Source: Fragum whitleyi (taxonomy: Eukaryota; Mollusca; Bivalvia; Cardiida; Cardiidae). From it: DNA of 64,000 nucleotides. Of this stretch, positions 1 through 11,890 are shown piece by piece; position 1 is the stretch's first letter; every line of letters begins with the position of its first letter. The position numbers and the translations under genes are program-made. Location: the NCBI GenBank assembly GCA_948146395.1, contig OX411551.1:45790796-45854795 (forward strand). Reading direction: 5' to 3'. Below the pieces are notes generated by a model that saw nothing but the letters and a program-made list of their open reading frames with translations, did not search any database and was not told where the DNA came from.

Positions 1-2211
1 CCTATTTCAGTTCTACTAACTTAATTCGTGATAGTTTAACACCTGTTGTCATTAGACAATCTTCCAGTATTAAAAGTGCTACCTTAGTATGTTATGTAAC
101 ACCATACAATCTTTCATGATCGCCAGAATCAAAACTTTGTTAACAACGTTAATTACAGTGAATATTTAATCATATTGAAGACTTATCCATTGCAGTTCAG
201 AAAAAGCAAAGATCTACTTTTCTTTTCAATCTAAAGATGAAGAGCAGTTATCCAGCTTTAAAAATGTTTATCCTTCATTCAGAGGTAATACCGGTGTTGA
301 CCATATGGACTGGAACAAGAAGCGTCATATTCATTGCTAATTGAACGATGCAAATTGCACATAAGGTTAAGTAGAACACCGCTCCTCTTTTCTTGAAGAG
401 CAACTGCGCATTCCTTAACATTATAAGGCCTATAAAGATGGTTACGGAAACGTTCGAAAGACACAAGGGACGGATTCTCTTTGATAACAAACCAGAAGCG
501 ATGGACATCGAGGCTTGACCAATCTTGAGACCCCGAGATCTCCGATGCGATTTCTAATATTATTTCGACTTAATATTTAACCATATTAGTCAATAAGAAT
601 TTTCCCAGACATCTTGACATCACATAACAATTACGACATTGTGATGAAGTTTCCGTATCTCTGGCGTCACAAGCGGCCCAACTCGGCCATACCTACCGGA
701 TTACATCTTGACAGCGTTTCCAAGATGCAATAATTTAAGAAGTGTGGGCACAATTCATTTTCATGTTTAAAAACGTTTCTTCCGGGATCGACCCCATTTC
801 AAGAGGTGCTTACAATAATCGTTATGTTAACTTTGAAACAAGAGTTTTATTAAAGCTACCATATGATTTTTCATGGTGTAAAATGCCTACAAGAAAAGAA
901 ATTTCACGGAGGCGTTTTTTCTTGGCGTCAGTACAGTATAAAATAAAACATGTAAAAAAGGGCATCCTTTGAATTTATTACTGAATTTCATTATATGCAA
1001 AAAAAAACAAAAAAAAAAAACAATGCAATATGTAATGTTATATAAGTATTTATATCATGTGTGACACGCCTTTAACATATTTAAGTAGTTACTTTTCGTT
1101 AAATATAATAACGAATGGTGAATGTAATATAACGAAAGAAAGTATAGAGGGATAAAAGTATCTAAATGTAATTTCAATAGACTGAGGCGCACGGGTTACG
1201 AAATAATTATTCATTAATCAATTAATTTATTAATCTTATTTATATAATTATTTTAGTATTATCATTATAATCTCTCATATGATTTGTTAGACGGACAATC
1301 TTATACATTTTAAAAGATGCGTGCACGAATAGCAATAGAGACATTTCTCTACAATATCCACCATATCTGCTTTGTAAATGTACATGCTCAACGAGAAATT
1401 AGTCGGCACAACACTTCATATCTTTATTACATCGTCATCTACACCTTCATGAAATATTCGAGTTTCCAGTATCAATCCTCTAAACTCCATGCATCATATT
1501 CAAAAGTTACTCTTAATTCCCAATATCCAAAAGAAATCATAACTCGAGACGGTTTTCACACAAAAAAAAGTAATACCTTCACACACCAGTGAAAAGGGAC
1601 AGCGCATAATGACGAAAAGTGACCACATTTTATAACCTATCTGTCGATGTATTATAAATGTTCCAAAGATTTGCAAAACTTGACTGCAAACTGACATTGC
1701 CATGCAAGAAATACGGAATTTCAACTTTTAAGATATGGTACACTGTTTTTTCGCTGAAGAACGACTAGAAAGAGATCATACACTGTTTCTAAGCTACAGA
1801 GGACAACTGCTTAAAGAATTACATACATCCGATCTTGCCTTTGAAGTGAAAAACCAATCAGGCAATACAGACCTGTGTTGCAACTGTCTTTCTTTGTTCA
1901 CCTCTAAATTCTGGTATCCCCGAGTTCCCTGCATCGGGTTACCCCGGGTGATAAAGCTCGAGGTAGAATATAAAAGGTTTTGTATGTAAATAGTAACATT
2001 TCATATGTTAATAAATTGATTTATAAGTCATCGTTTGAGGACTTCAGGCTACTTCCGGTTTTATATTTTAGTACATTTTAGGTCTTAACATGGCACAACA
2101 AGAAACACCTGACTCAAAACCTCATGTGCCTCTTGTAAGTCTTACGCAAATGTTAGGGAGTGACCTCCCAATATCCAATAGAAATCATACCTATAACTTC
2201 CGGTGGTCATT
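1..2211. other. No recognised gene; possible degenerate membrane-protein exon at 275-508 (-)
   Basis: I recognise no gene here. On the minus strand, 275-508 can be read as a 77-residue stretch with two hydrophobic segments (about residues 18-31 and 43-67) separated by basic residues. This could be a decayed exon of a multi-span membrane protein, but no splice sites or family motif settle it. The remainder is AT-rich, with an A-rich run near 1001-1020. Confidence 0.2.
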
Positions 2212-2219
2212 GTATGTTT

Positions 2220-3276
2220 GGTTTACAGTCAAAACGGCCCAAAGTCAAAACGGCCCTGAGTCAAAACGGCCCCTAATTTGGTCAAAACGGCCCAAACCAG
2301 TTTTTACAATTGGTCAAAACGGCCCAAACATCTAATCCGTTCAATTTTCCTTTATTTTTCGATGAAAATAATTTTTCATAAAACAATTTAGTCTTCATGA
2401 AGCTAAAAGCGTATATTCATGTATATTCTTACTATGTACATGTTGTTAATGTACATGGTTGACAAATATTTAAGAAATGTATTGAATGGCATTAAAGAGG
2501 CAAAAAAGATCATAAGCCTCTTTGTGAAATGGATAAGATTAGGTGTGAGATTACAATCACTTGTTTTCACACTTTTTTATGCACAGAATTCAATCACCCA
2601 ATAACAATTATGTTTACTAATGAGTAAAGTCCTTAAAATATCAAATTAAATTACACACACAATTTCATCTTTATTTATCAATTAATCATACATTGAAGAA
2701 TTTCCATCATGCCTGTTTGAGATAGACATGATAATAGAACTGATAAGCTTCACGAGAAAAAGGTTAAGGGGATTTGATTTCTTTTAATCAAATAAATTTC
2801 ATTAATCACTTATCCGAGGGATATTTGGTCTTTACAAACATGGCATGCTCTTTCGGTAGATATTAGTTATAGGACATTCCATTTGAAAATAAATAGAATA
2901 AATTGTTACTCAATGGAATTTAATTACTATTTTAAAGTATGCTAAATTGTCTCAATATGCATTTGACATTATTGTCAAGATCCATATGCTATCAGGAATC
3001 GCCCATTTATATTTAAAAAACCCTTATAGAAAACAATTGAAAAAAAAAACTCAAAAAACATTAAGTGATCAATTTGACGAAATTTGTCATTAGTTTAACA
3101 TTTTATCTTTTTTCACTTTAAATATTAAAATAAAGGTCTTCAAAAAGAAAGATTGTGAGAAATTCTATTTGGGCCGTTTTGACCAAATGAAAAATCTGTT
3201 TGGGGCCGTTTTGACCAAATTACGGGCCGTTTTGACTCTGGGCCTTTTTGACTTTGGGCCGTTTTGACTTGCACCC
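2220..3276. mobile_element. Non-autonomous TIR DNA transposon with GTCAAAACGGCCC subrepeats
   Basis: Both ends consist of tandem copies of a 13-mer, GTCAAAACGGCCC, at 2228-2335. The reverse complement, GGGCCGTTTTGAC, is tandem at 3170-3270. The element is flanked by identical 8-bp direct repeats GTATGTTT (2212-2219 and 3277-3284), as expected for a target-site duplication. The roughly 830-bp interior is AT-rich and encodes nothing recognisable, so transposition would need an enzyme from elsewhere. An 8-bp duplication is compatible with hAT-like or P-like superfamilies, but the TIR alone does not decide this. Confidence 0.75.
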
Positions 3277-3284
3277 GTATGTTT

Positions 3285-4020
3285 AAAGTAGAACATCATA
3301 GAAAAAGTATTGCGACATTCAAATATCATTTATGATTGTAAAATAGTAACCCGTGTGCTCATTTTTGTCATTTTCACCTAGTTTTGCATCTATTCGTTGA
3401 TTAAAAGTTTGATTTCACCTTCTCTGTGTACGATTTCCTTTGCGAAAGGACGGATAACGGATGGGGGTTGTACCCGGAACTACTGTCCTCTTCATAGGTG
3501 AAAAAAGACGATACCTCTACTTAGGCTCGGGTAGCCCGAAAGTTGAATTGAGTTTACCTAGATTTTTCTTTTACTTAAAGATGGGGCATTAGATGAAGAT
3601 GAAGGGCTAAAGAGGTCAAATCATACTGTGGAACCTACCACAGCACCAGAAAAAAATATCATTTATATAGAACAAAGAAGGCCCAAAATCCGGTGGGGTC
3701 CGACCTAAGAGGGCAGTTGATGGAAACCATTAGTTGAATACTTTACTCTCTTGAGTACCCATGTTAATTGCAAAGCCTATTGTTTTTTTGTTTTTTTCAT
3801 TATGGGGTTTTGATTGGTAAGAAATGGCAGCCATGAAATTTAAGCAACTCTTGATTGCCAAAAGGTAGAACACCATTGCTTTTTATTTCCATAGCACTGT
3901 GTGACAAAGGTTTCGAAAGGAACAAAGAAGAGTTTTTACTAGTGTAGATAATTAAGTTTAATTTTATGTCCAATCCTTTCTTCAAACATAAGAAAACGTG
4001 GTTGTTGAAAGTTAAATGAG
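3285..4020. other. No recognised content
   Basis: I see no coding region, RNA gene or clear repeat boundary in this interval. The open frames are short and lack family motifs. Confidence 0.4.
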
Positions 4021-4145
4021 TCTGTGCGTGACATTTCCAACAATTTCACATTTGCGCAAAGCAAAGCCTGAGGTCAGCCTGTGCAGTTGAACAGTCTGAC
4101 CAGAGGCTTCACTATGTGATGTGAAGATAGTTAAGGTGTGAAGCC
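4021..4145. repeat. Dispersed repeat, GACATTTCCAACAATTTCACA family
   Basis: It begins TGCGTGACATTTCCAACAA and contains CAGCCTGTG and CAGAGGCTTC blocks. Related copies occur at 9161-9389, near 19395-19435 and near 27487-27600. In the 9.2-kb copy both ends are visible and inverted, so the family is probably a MITE. Confidence 0.5.
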
Positions 4146-4160
4146 TTTTTCAGTCTTCAT

Positions 4161-4314
4161 AGGTGCGTTTTTTAGTTTAAGATTTTTAAGATATCTTAAG
4201 ATTTAAAATCGAATTGTCTCGCGCGATTCAGTTGACATTGTACGACACAGCCCGAGATATCCCGACTTAAAATCTTTAGAAATCTTAAAATTCTTAATCC
4301 TAAAAAGCACACCT
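4161..4314. mobile_element. Short MITE with AGGTGCG/CACACCT ends
   Basis: The ends are imperfect inverted repeats: AGGTGCGTTTTTTAG on the left and, read from the other strand, AGGTGTGCTTTTTAGG on the right. Several AAGATTTTTAAGAT-like segments are mirrored inside. It has no coding capacity. I could not identify a convincing target-site duplication. Confidence 0.5.
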
Positions 4315-4683
4315 CAGTAGATCAGCAAATATTCTAATTGCATTGAGAGACTGTCTAGGCTGCACAATGTATGTAACGTTACATGGCGTACATATGCAAT
4401 TGTTTGAAATATCTCGCACAGGCTCAAATCATTTTCTATTTCAGACGAAGCACTGCGTCCTTACAGGAGTTCATCCATCCCCTCGTTCAGCACATGGGAA
4501 CCCAGGATTCTTTGGATATAATTATTTCTCAAAATGTAACCAGTATTTAAGTCAAATTGGAAAACAGCCAATAAACTGGTCATATCTCCCTCTCCCTTGC
4601 ATGTAAGTCTAATATAGGTCCTAGCAGACCATTTTTGGGGACTGGACTGGCAGATTTGGCTGGACTGACAAGTTTTCGCTTAA

Positions 4684-6771
4684 TTTTAGCTCACCTGAGC
4701 ACAACGTGCTCAAGTGAGCGATTGTGATCACCTTTTGTCCGGCGTCCGTGCGTCGTCCGTCGTGCGTCGTCCGTCGTCCGTCAACAATTTCTTTAAACGA
4801 CATCTCCTCCTAAAATACTGGGCCAATTTTAACCAAACTTGGCAGAAATGTTCCTTAGGTAGTCCCCTTTAAGAATTGCTAAAAGAATTGAAATCGGTGA
4901 AAAACTCTGGTTGCTATGACAACCAAAGTTAAAAATTTAAGAAAATCTTTGAAATTCTTCTTCTTCTGAACAAGCAGCACTACAGCCTTGAAAATTGGCA
5001 TGGAGGATCAGCTCATAGGCCTTAATAAAAACAGCTAAAATCATATCTGTTGGGCCACCAGGTGCGGAGCACCAGTGGGGAGGGGGTAGTACTTTGGGTA
5101 AATTTTGTAATCTTTAACCTTCTTCTTCTTCTGAACATGAAGGCCTACAGCCTTAAAATTTTGCATGGATGATCAGCTCATAGACCTTAAAAAAAGTAGC
5201 TGAAATCTTATCTGTTTGGCCACCAGGTGCGGAGCACCAGGGGGAGGGGGTAGTACTTTGATGAAAATTTTGTAATCTTTAACCTTCTTCTTCTTCTGAA
5301 CCAGGAGTCCTACAGATTTGAATACTGGCATGGATGATCAGCAAATGGACATTTATAAAAATAGCTAAAATCATGACTGTAGATTCACCAGGTGCGTAGC
5401 ACCAGGGGGGAGAGAGTAGTACTTTGTGAAAATTTTGTAATCTTTAACCTTCTTATTCTTCTGAACCACAAGCCCTACAGCCTTGAAAACTGGCATGGAG
5501 GATCAGCTCATAGACCTTAATAAAAATAGCTAAAATCATATCTGTTGGGCCACCAGGTGCGGAGCACCAGGGGGGGAGGGGGTAGTACTTTGGTAAAATT
5601 TTGTAATCTTTAACCTTCTTTTTCTTCTGAACATGAAGGCCTACAGCCCTAACATTTTGCATGAATGAACACCTCATAGACCTTAATAAAAGTATATAAA
5701 ATCTTATCTGTAGGGCCACCAGGTGCGGAGCTTCAGGGGGAGGGGGTAGTACTTTGATGAAAATTTTGTAATCTTTAACCTTTAACAATCACCGGAGCAC
5801 CAAGGGGGAGAGGGTAGTACTTTTGTGAAAATTTTGTAATGTTTAACCTTCTTCTTCTTCTGAACCACAAGCCATACAGACTTGAAAATTGGCATGGAGG
5901 ATCAGCTCATAGACCTTAATTAAATAGCTAAAATCATAACTGTAATGCCACCAGTTGCGGAGCACCAGGGGGGGGGGGTAGTACTTTTGTGAAAATTTTG
6001 TAACTTTAATCTTCATCTTCTAATGAACCAAGAGCCCTACAGACTTCAATATTGGCATGGATGATTAGCATATGGATCTATAATAAAATAGCTAAAATCA
6101 TGAATGTAGGGCCACCAGATGCAGAGCATTAGGGGGCAGGGGGTAGTACTTTGGATCAATTTTGAAATCTTTAACCTTATTCTTCTCCTGGATCAGGAAC
6201 CCTACAGACTTGAAAATTGTCATGGGTGATCAATATATTGACATTAATAAAAATAGCTTAAATCAAGACTGTAGGGTCACCAGGTGCTGAGTGTCTTGGG
6301 GAGGGGTAGTACTTTGGATCATTTTTGAATCTTTAAACTTCTTCTAATGAACCAGGAATCCTACAGACTTGAAAATTGTTATGGATGATCAGCATATGGA
6401 CATTAATTGAATTAGCTAAAATTATGACTGTAGATTCACCAGGTGCAGAGCATCTTGGGGGAGGGGGGAGTGCTTTGTTGAGAATTTTGAATCCCTACAG
6501 CCTTCATTTGACATCGATTGATCAACTCATTAAAGAAAACTTTAAAAGTCTCAGACTCAGTCTGTATATCTGGCATAGATTAGCTGTTCACAGACCTTTT
6601 ATGAAAAAAGCTTAAATAAATAATAACCAGGGGAGGAGCAGAGGGGGGATTATTTCAAATGTTATCTGATTGAATAAGTGAAAATCTCTTTTTCTGTGGT
6701 TGCATGGACATACCTAGGTAATGAAGCTTTTTTCTCAGGTGAGCGACCCAGGGCCAACGGTCCTCTTGTTT
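4684..6771. repeat. Tandem-cored dispersed element with CTCACCTGAG and CTCAGGTGAG ends
   Basis: The left end carries TTTTAGCTCACCTGAGC followed by a GTCCGTCGTCC-rich stretch. The right end carries CTCAGGTGAGCGACCCAGGG and CCTCTTGTTT. Between them are about ten degenerate tandem units of roughly 165 bp, marked by recurrent ACCAGGTGCGGAGCACCAG and CTTCTTCTTCTGAAC blocks (for example near 5059, 5221, 5387, 5552, 5951, 6112, 6279 and 6438). A second copy of the left end starts at 63361. From general knowledge, this type of repeat is common in bivalve genomes. Short open frames inside are products of the repeat and not genes. Confidence 0.7.
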
Positions 6772-6940
6772 AAGTTCCCGGCTCTTATAAAAGGATTTGT
6801 CTTATTCAGCCAAGGATACTGCACGTTTTATGATTTTGAACAGATAAAATGTTTTGGAAATGTAGGAAAGATGAAAATAATAATACAGATTTTTATGTTC
6901 CTCAAACTGTGCATATTAAAGTCGAGTGTATGTTTATATA

Positions 6941-8107
6941 CTTAGCAAAAAAAGAAACTTTACATGACTTACTGAGGGCTTTAGTATCGCTATGAAACCA
7001 TAAAGAATACAGATGTTACTATAACATGAAACTTGAAGGCAATATCCGTCGGTTTATGGAAGGGTCAGTACCGGATGGTTGTAAAATGAGGCTTTTATCG
7101 GTGGTCAAAGGACAAAGAGGTCGATTTCAAAAATCACACAAATGAAATCAAGATTGTCGGTGATGTTTTGAGTATAGGTTCTTGACGTTTTCGTGATTAG
7201 AGTCGTTCCAATATCATGATAGACTAACGTCTGAGCTAAATACGCATACTTGTCTTGCAGTTATCCTTCCCTTGATTAAATGAATTGAAAAATATGCAAT
7301 GGTAACAGGGCCTCTACATGACGTCAAAAGTGGCCTATCTCATCTCGGCCGACCCTTCATATGGTTGTAACTGATTTTTTTTAATTAATGGGTTTAAAGG
7401 TCACTTTCGATAGTTTTACATTTAAAATTCGAGCGCTGGTGCACCTATCCATAGTTTCTTGTCGTTTCTCACAGTACAGCTAGAGCTTTCATCTGAGGCA
7501 CCAGTCGCCATTCTCTCCTAGGCGTATCACTTGCCAATTGTGTGGGAAAGAAATGACACTTTTCACAATGCTTTTTGTCAAATATGGGATGTAAGACAGC
7601 CGAGCCAGAGGTCGAATCCACGACCCGATGAATGAAAACCAGACGCGTAACCGATTGTCCTAACCGGGCGCGGCAGTTCTAAACCGAGATGTTAAAATGT
7701 GAATTGCCTGTCCCTAGTAGCCAAACGTAAGAGTGGCGTTATAAACAGACATTCAAGCTCTATGTATACCTGTAGTCTGATTCCTGCCTATATTCGATTA
7801 TTGTTACATACCCGTTTCAATAAAAATTTACAAACAATTTTGTTTTTTCGAGCCGATGCTAAGGAATGAATGTGACTGGGTAACAAAAATCACTCAAAAT
7901 GAACTTTGGGTAGCTCAACACGAGTATGTGACCAAAACTGGATGTTACAGACGCATTACCTCGGACTCGCTTCAATCGCACAAATTCCTGCGTCTGTGTA
8001 GTCTCTGTAGCTAGTCGAACTAACACATAAAAATAAAGTTGGTCTATAGCCACTGTAAGTCATTCAAAACAGACCAACAAGTATGTAAAGTTTCTTTTTT
8101 TGCTAAG
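6941..8107. mobile_element. Non-autonomous TIR transposon (CTTAGCAAAAAAAGAAAC ends)
   Basis: The terminal inverted repeats are CTTAGCAAAAAAAGAAAC and onward to TTTACAT at the left, with the exact mirror at 8083-8107. They are flanked by TATA on both sides (6937-6940 and 8108-8111). A TA or TATA duplication would fit a Tc1/mariner-like element. No transposase is visible. A decayed tRNA-SINE head on the minus strand (about 7590-7680) appears to be nested inside. Confidence 0.65.
7590..7680 (-). repeat. Decayed tRNA-derived SINE head
   Basis: On the minus strand, a B-box-like GGATTCGACC and an A-box-like TAGGACAATCGGTTA are spaced as in a tRNA, but the acceptor stem does not pair. This is a SINE relic and not a tRNA gene. 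Confidence 0.35.
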
Positions 8108-8304
8108 TATATTTGTAAAGCTGTTTTCATGAGTGGTTTATTTTTACATTTGGCCCACCATGCGAAAAGGGACTATCTTTGTAGTGCGTAAAGTATCGAC
8201 TGTAGTCAGACTATGCAGGCCGACTAAACTTGATTTTTTTTCAAATTGTGCTCATTCTCAGAATCTAAAACCACCCTCGTTGACCTGTTCTTGTGCCCCA
8301 ATGA

Positions 8305-8705
8305 GAACATCGCTCGGACTATTCCGTAAACTGCAAAGTACCTCGGACGTAAGTGTAGGAATTTCGGGTCATTTTTAGGTAATGCGGCTTCTGGTGGTAC
8401 TACGGTTTTTAAATACGCTTGAAGAAAATCACATGTTTTAAATTCTTTCCGATCGTCTGTGGAGTACTTTTGGGCATATTATAATTTGATAACAAAACGC
8501 AGTAAAACACTGCGTTTTGTTATCAAATTATAATTTCCCAACTTTTATTCTTTCGTTGATTTTGTTTTATGCAACGTCATCCTGAGCGGGATCGTTGATG
8601 TCTGTGACGTCATATTAACCCACGTGCAAAGTGACGCGCTTTCTTGTCTGCGCTTTCGTTATTCCCGAGGTCTATTCCGTAGAATCGCCGAAGGTTCCCG
8701 AGTGC
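8305..8705. mobile_element. Palindrome-centred MITE, copy 1
   Basis: One of three related copies (also 14370-14815 and 17275-17690). The arms share blocks such as CTCGGAC-TTCCGTAAACTG, ACCTCGGACGTAAGTGTAG and GTAGAATCGCCGAAGGTTCC. In the middle, 8481-8537 is a near-perfect palindrome with TTTGATAACAAAACGCAGT arms. There is no coding capacity. Confidence 0.6.
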
Positions 8706-9160
8706 TTGTGTCCATCTCTTTTTCAAGTACATAATTTACGCAGTTCCGTGATTGTCCATTTCTGCATGACGGGTCATATTTACAGAACACAAAATCATGA
8801 AATTGACCTGGGGTGATTTTGGAAAGATATTTCAATGAAATGGAATGAATGCGATGAGTGAGTTTTGAAAGATGTATATGTCTTATTTTGATAATGGTCC
8901 GAAAACTTTTGACAGGCTTTTGAACCTTTGATCTAAAATTGCACGTCATTCTTGACAATCACTTGTTCGAGGTATCAGTCTGCTTTGCGACAATTATAGT
9001 AAAAGCTGTTGTATTTGTGTTCTAACATTTAAGTAACCCTATTATGAAAATCATTGATAGAAAATCGCAGAAAGTGATGGATATCGTCGATCATTCAGAT
9101 AAAAAGAAGTATTTTGAATGGCGAGTTATTTGTTTGATTGACAGAAGTGATATGATCCAG

Positions 9161-9389
9161 TGCGTGACATTCCCAACAATTCCATGTGGGCGATAACGAG
9201 ATACTTTGAACCGGAAGTCACACAATGCAATGTTTCTGCTCTAGAGCTAGATTATGTCTAACCCCCTTTTCATGTGACTAGAGAAATTCTTTTTGCATTG
9301 TGTGACTTCCGGTTCAAAGTCTCTCAATACACAGGCTGCCCAGAGGCTTTGCTCTACACACATGTGAAATGTTGGAAATGTCACACACG
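9161..9389. mobile_element. MITE with nested hairpin
   Basis: The ends are GTGACATTCCCAACAATTCC and, inverted, GAAATGTTGGAAATGTCACA. Inside, GAACCGGAAGTCACACAATG near 9210 is mirrored near 9296-9318, forming a second inner inverted repeat of about 30 bp. Confidence 0.55.
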
Positions 9390-9451
9390 GGCTCATATGT
9401 CAATTATAAAGTAATGCCAACAGGTCAAAATCTGTTGTTTATTGTTATCTG

Positions 9452-9484
9452 CCCCCCCCCCCCCCCCCCAAAAAAAAAAAAAAA
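9452..9484. repeat. Homopolymer C(18) followed by A(15)
   Basis: A run of 18 C is followed directly by 15 A. The length may be unreliable in assembly. Confidence 0.9.
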
Positions 9485-9976
9485 GAAAAAGAAAAAAAAC
9501 AGATTTAAAAAAAACCAAAAAACAATGATTCTACCCACTTGATTTTTTCTATAATATGAATGAAAACTTCATCATTGTCGCTAAAAATGTCAAAGACTTA
9601 AGATCTAGATTTGTATTAAATTTGCAGATCAGGGCCCGAGGTTATCAAACTTTTCTCATTCTCAAATCAAAATTTTCTCAAATTTCAATTTGAGATTAAA
9701 GCCGTAATTCTGTTTTGATACTCATTTTTATGTATTAACATAAAAGATGATATTAATAAGTTGTTATACCAGTCTAAAATCTATCAAAGTGAACAAAACC
9801 CTATGTTTTGTGTATTCATTTGAATCCTATCAACAGGACGATTGAAAGAGTACCAACAATGTAGTGTCTGTGTAAATAACTCTAAAATAATACAATATCT
9901 ATATATTTCTCTATATTTGTACACGTTAGCGCGTGGCTCAGTTGCAATGTAGTGGCTGTATTAATGTGAAAAGTCA

Positions 9977-10055
9977 AGCCCAGCTAGCTTAATCGGTAAC
10001 GCTTTAGGCTGCTAATCCAATGGGTCCTGAGTTTGAATATCAGTTCGGCCATATT
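9977..10055 (+). repeat. tRNA-derived SINE head fragment
   Basis: AGCTTAATCGGTAACGC resembles an A box and GAGTTTGAATATC a weak B box, with tRNA-like spacing. The stems are poor. It is probably an old SINE relic. Confidence 0.3.
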
Positions 10056-10550
10056 TATCCCACATTTGACAAAAGCCATTTTAACACTATTCTTTTGTTT
10101 CCCAACGACGGGCGTATGAAAAGTAGTCCACTAAAGTTAGATGAGAAGCTAGTGGCACCAGTCGTCTCGACATAACTGCAATAGTATCGAAAGTGGTATT
10201 TATCTGTATACAAACAAACAAACCCCAATGTAAGAAACGACAGAAAACCATGGTAAGGTGGACCACGATAAAACTTAAATATTTTCGAAAGTTGATTTAA
10301 ACCCCAAACAAACAAAAAACAAAAACAAACACAGAAATATATGTGTAATACAAATGTAAAATATTGTTTAGACGTATGATGATACGAAGTTTTTGCTTGT
10401 AACCTTCGATTTGTATTGATTAAATAAAAATGTTGTTTGCTTCAGGGTAACATTTCATATTCATTTGATTCAACATCTGGAAATATGAATCATTCGTTAA
10501 TTGGAAATCAATTCTTTTACTAAATGATCTCACCCAATATTTGGATACCC
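10056..10550. other. No recognised content
   Basis: AT-rich DNA without a gene or a bounded repeat that I can identify. Confidence 0.4.
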
Positions 10551-10551
10551 G

Positions 10552-10618
10552 GGGTCTTCCTTTTTGCTACGCTATATCGACGTCGACATAACGTAGCAAA
10601 TAGGGAGACCCCGGTTAA
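10552..10618. mobile_element. Short palindromic element, diverged copy
   Basis: An imperfect palindrome centred on ATCGACGTCGA with GGGGTCT/AGACCCC arms. It is related to the perfect 96-bp palindrome at 56596-56691. ACCCAAT occurs on both sides (just before 10552 and just after the right arm), a possible target duplication. Confidence 0.6.
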
Positions 10619-10619
10619 T

Positions 10620-11220
10620 CCGAGGATGATCATACCCAATCACCATAATTAAATCTAATTTGCAATTCTGCGATAAAAGCAACTCTCTTCTTGATTGCAA
10701 TTGACTATGTAAACAAACAAAATATTTAAAAAAAACTCTTTCTAATACTTAATTGGGGAATGGAAGAATTGGATTCGCAGTAAAAAGGATTTTACATCTG
10801 TTAAGAAAGTATTTCGAGATCATAAATATAACCATACGCAATCTTACTTTTAAATATGTTACAATGTTGAATCAGTTTTGAACCAGTATTGATTATTTCC
10901 CAACAATCAATTATAGTGTCTATATAATTGAACATCAGTTGGCAATTTTAAGAACTGATACAATTTTGTTGTTGTATAAAATAATTATTCATATTATTGA
11001 ACGTAGGTGGGCAATATTTTGGACTGACTAAAGACGGTTAATAATATTTACTTAATATGAATTGGCGTATTTTGGACTTATACAATATTGTTTTCGATAT
11101 TGTAAATCTTAATGAATATGAGTTTTCGATATTAAATACTGACACACTATTGTTTTAATAGTGAAAATTTTATGGCATATAAGTTGACACTAATTAGTAC
11201 TGACAATAGTGTTGATATAT
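10620..11220. other. No recognised content
   Basis: A very AT-rich interval with loosely repeated GAACAT-AGTTGGCAAT-like phrases (continuing at 11930-12060). No gene is visible. Confidence 0.35.
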
Positions 11221-11224
11221 ATAA

Positions 11225-11890
11225 TATGTACTTAGTGTTTTGTATGAGAAAAAATATCTAACGAGGTTGGGAGAATTGATCATTGTCGAGGCTCTGCCGA
11301 GACAATTATCAACTTCCACAACCGAGTTAGATATTTTTTCATACAATACACTAAGTATGTATTATATTTATCTTATAACCTCTATTTGCCTTGTTAATGT
11401 TATGTTATGTTATGTTCTCGGTAAATTCCGCCGCTTACTTTTCGGCGCACCGCCTTGTTGGCGTATCATATAGTTAACCCACCACCAAGGTCACGGTATA
11501 TGCATTGTCCCACCACCATATATACATATGCAAACCAGTGACCTATCTATATTTCTTTTTTTAACCCATACCAGATTTTAACCTATCCTAGAGAGAGAGG
11601 CAATGGATTCTAACCACTGCTACCCAATTACAGCTGGGTGGACTGAGGCAAATAGTCTATTAAGTCTCTTGCCCAAGGAAACACCTCGCCTTCACCAGAG
11701 CTCGAACCCACGACCGCCGGGTCATGGGTCAAGTGCTCTACCAATTGAGCTATCGAGGCATTCTTCGATGTTTCTAACTGAAAAGCAAGTTTCTAAAAAT
11801 AACAGCATTATATCATTGTTCTAAAAATAACTATGTGATATCATAAAAAATATAATACGGGATGCTATCATACAGATATTTGTATAGTTA
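11225..11890. mobile_element. Palindromic MITE (CGAGGTTGGGAGAATTGA family) interrupted by a SINE
   Basis: The left part is a large imperfect palindrome centred on TCGAGGCTCTGCCGAGA, and the right part ends near ATATTTGTATAGTTATACG. Comparison with the uninterrupted copy at 55690-56005 shows that 11395-11764 is a secondary insertion. Further copies are at 53525-53665 and 58110-58305. Confidence 0.6.
11395..11764 (-). mobile_element. tRNA-derived SINE nested in a MITE
   Basis: On the minus strand the head reads like a tRNA: A box TAGCTCAATTGGTAGAGC and B box GGTTCGAGCTC. A body with CTTGGGCAAGAGACTTAA and GCCTCAGTCCACCCAGCTG follows, then an ATAAC-repeat tail near 11397-11415. The interruption of the host MITE gives the boundaries. 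Transcription would be by RNA polymerase III from the internal boxes. Confidence 0.75.

Noticed and set aside
1317..1592. 91-codon plus-strand frame
   Set aside because: No motif, no splice context, and composition typical of random AT-rich sequence.
5453..5788. 111-codon minus-strand frame in the tandem repeat
   Set aside because: It is generated by the roughly 165-bp repeat units; the protein is internally repetitive and lacks any motif.
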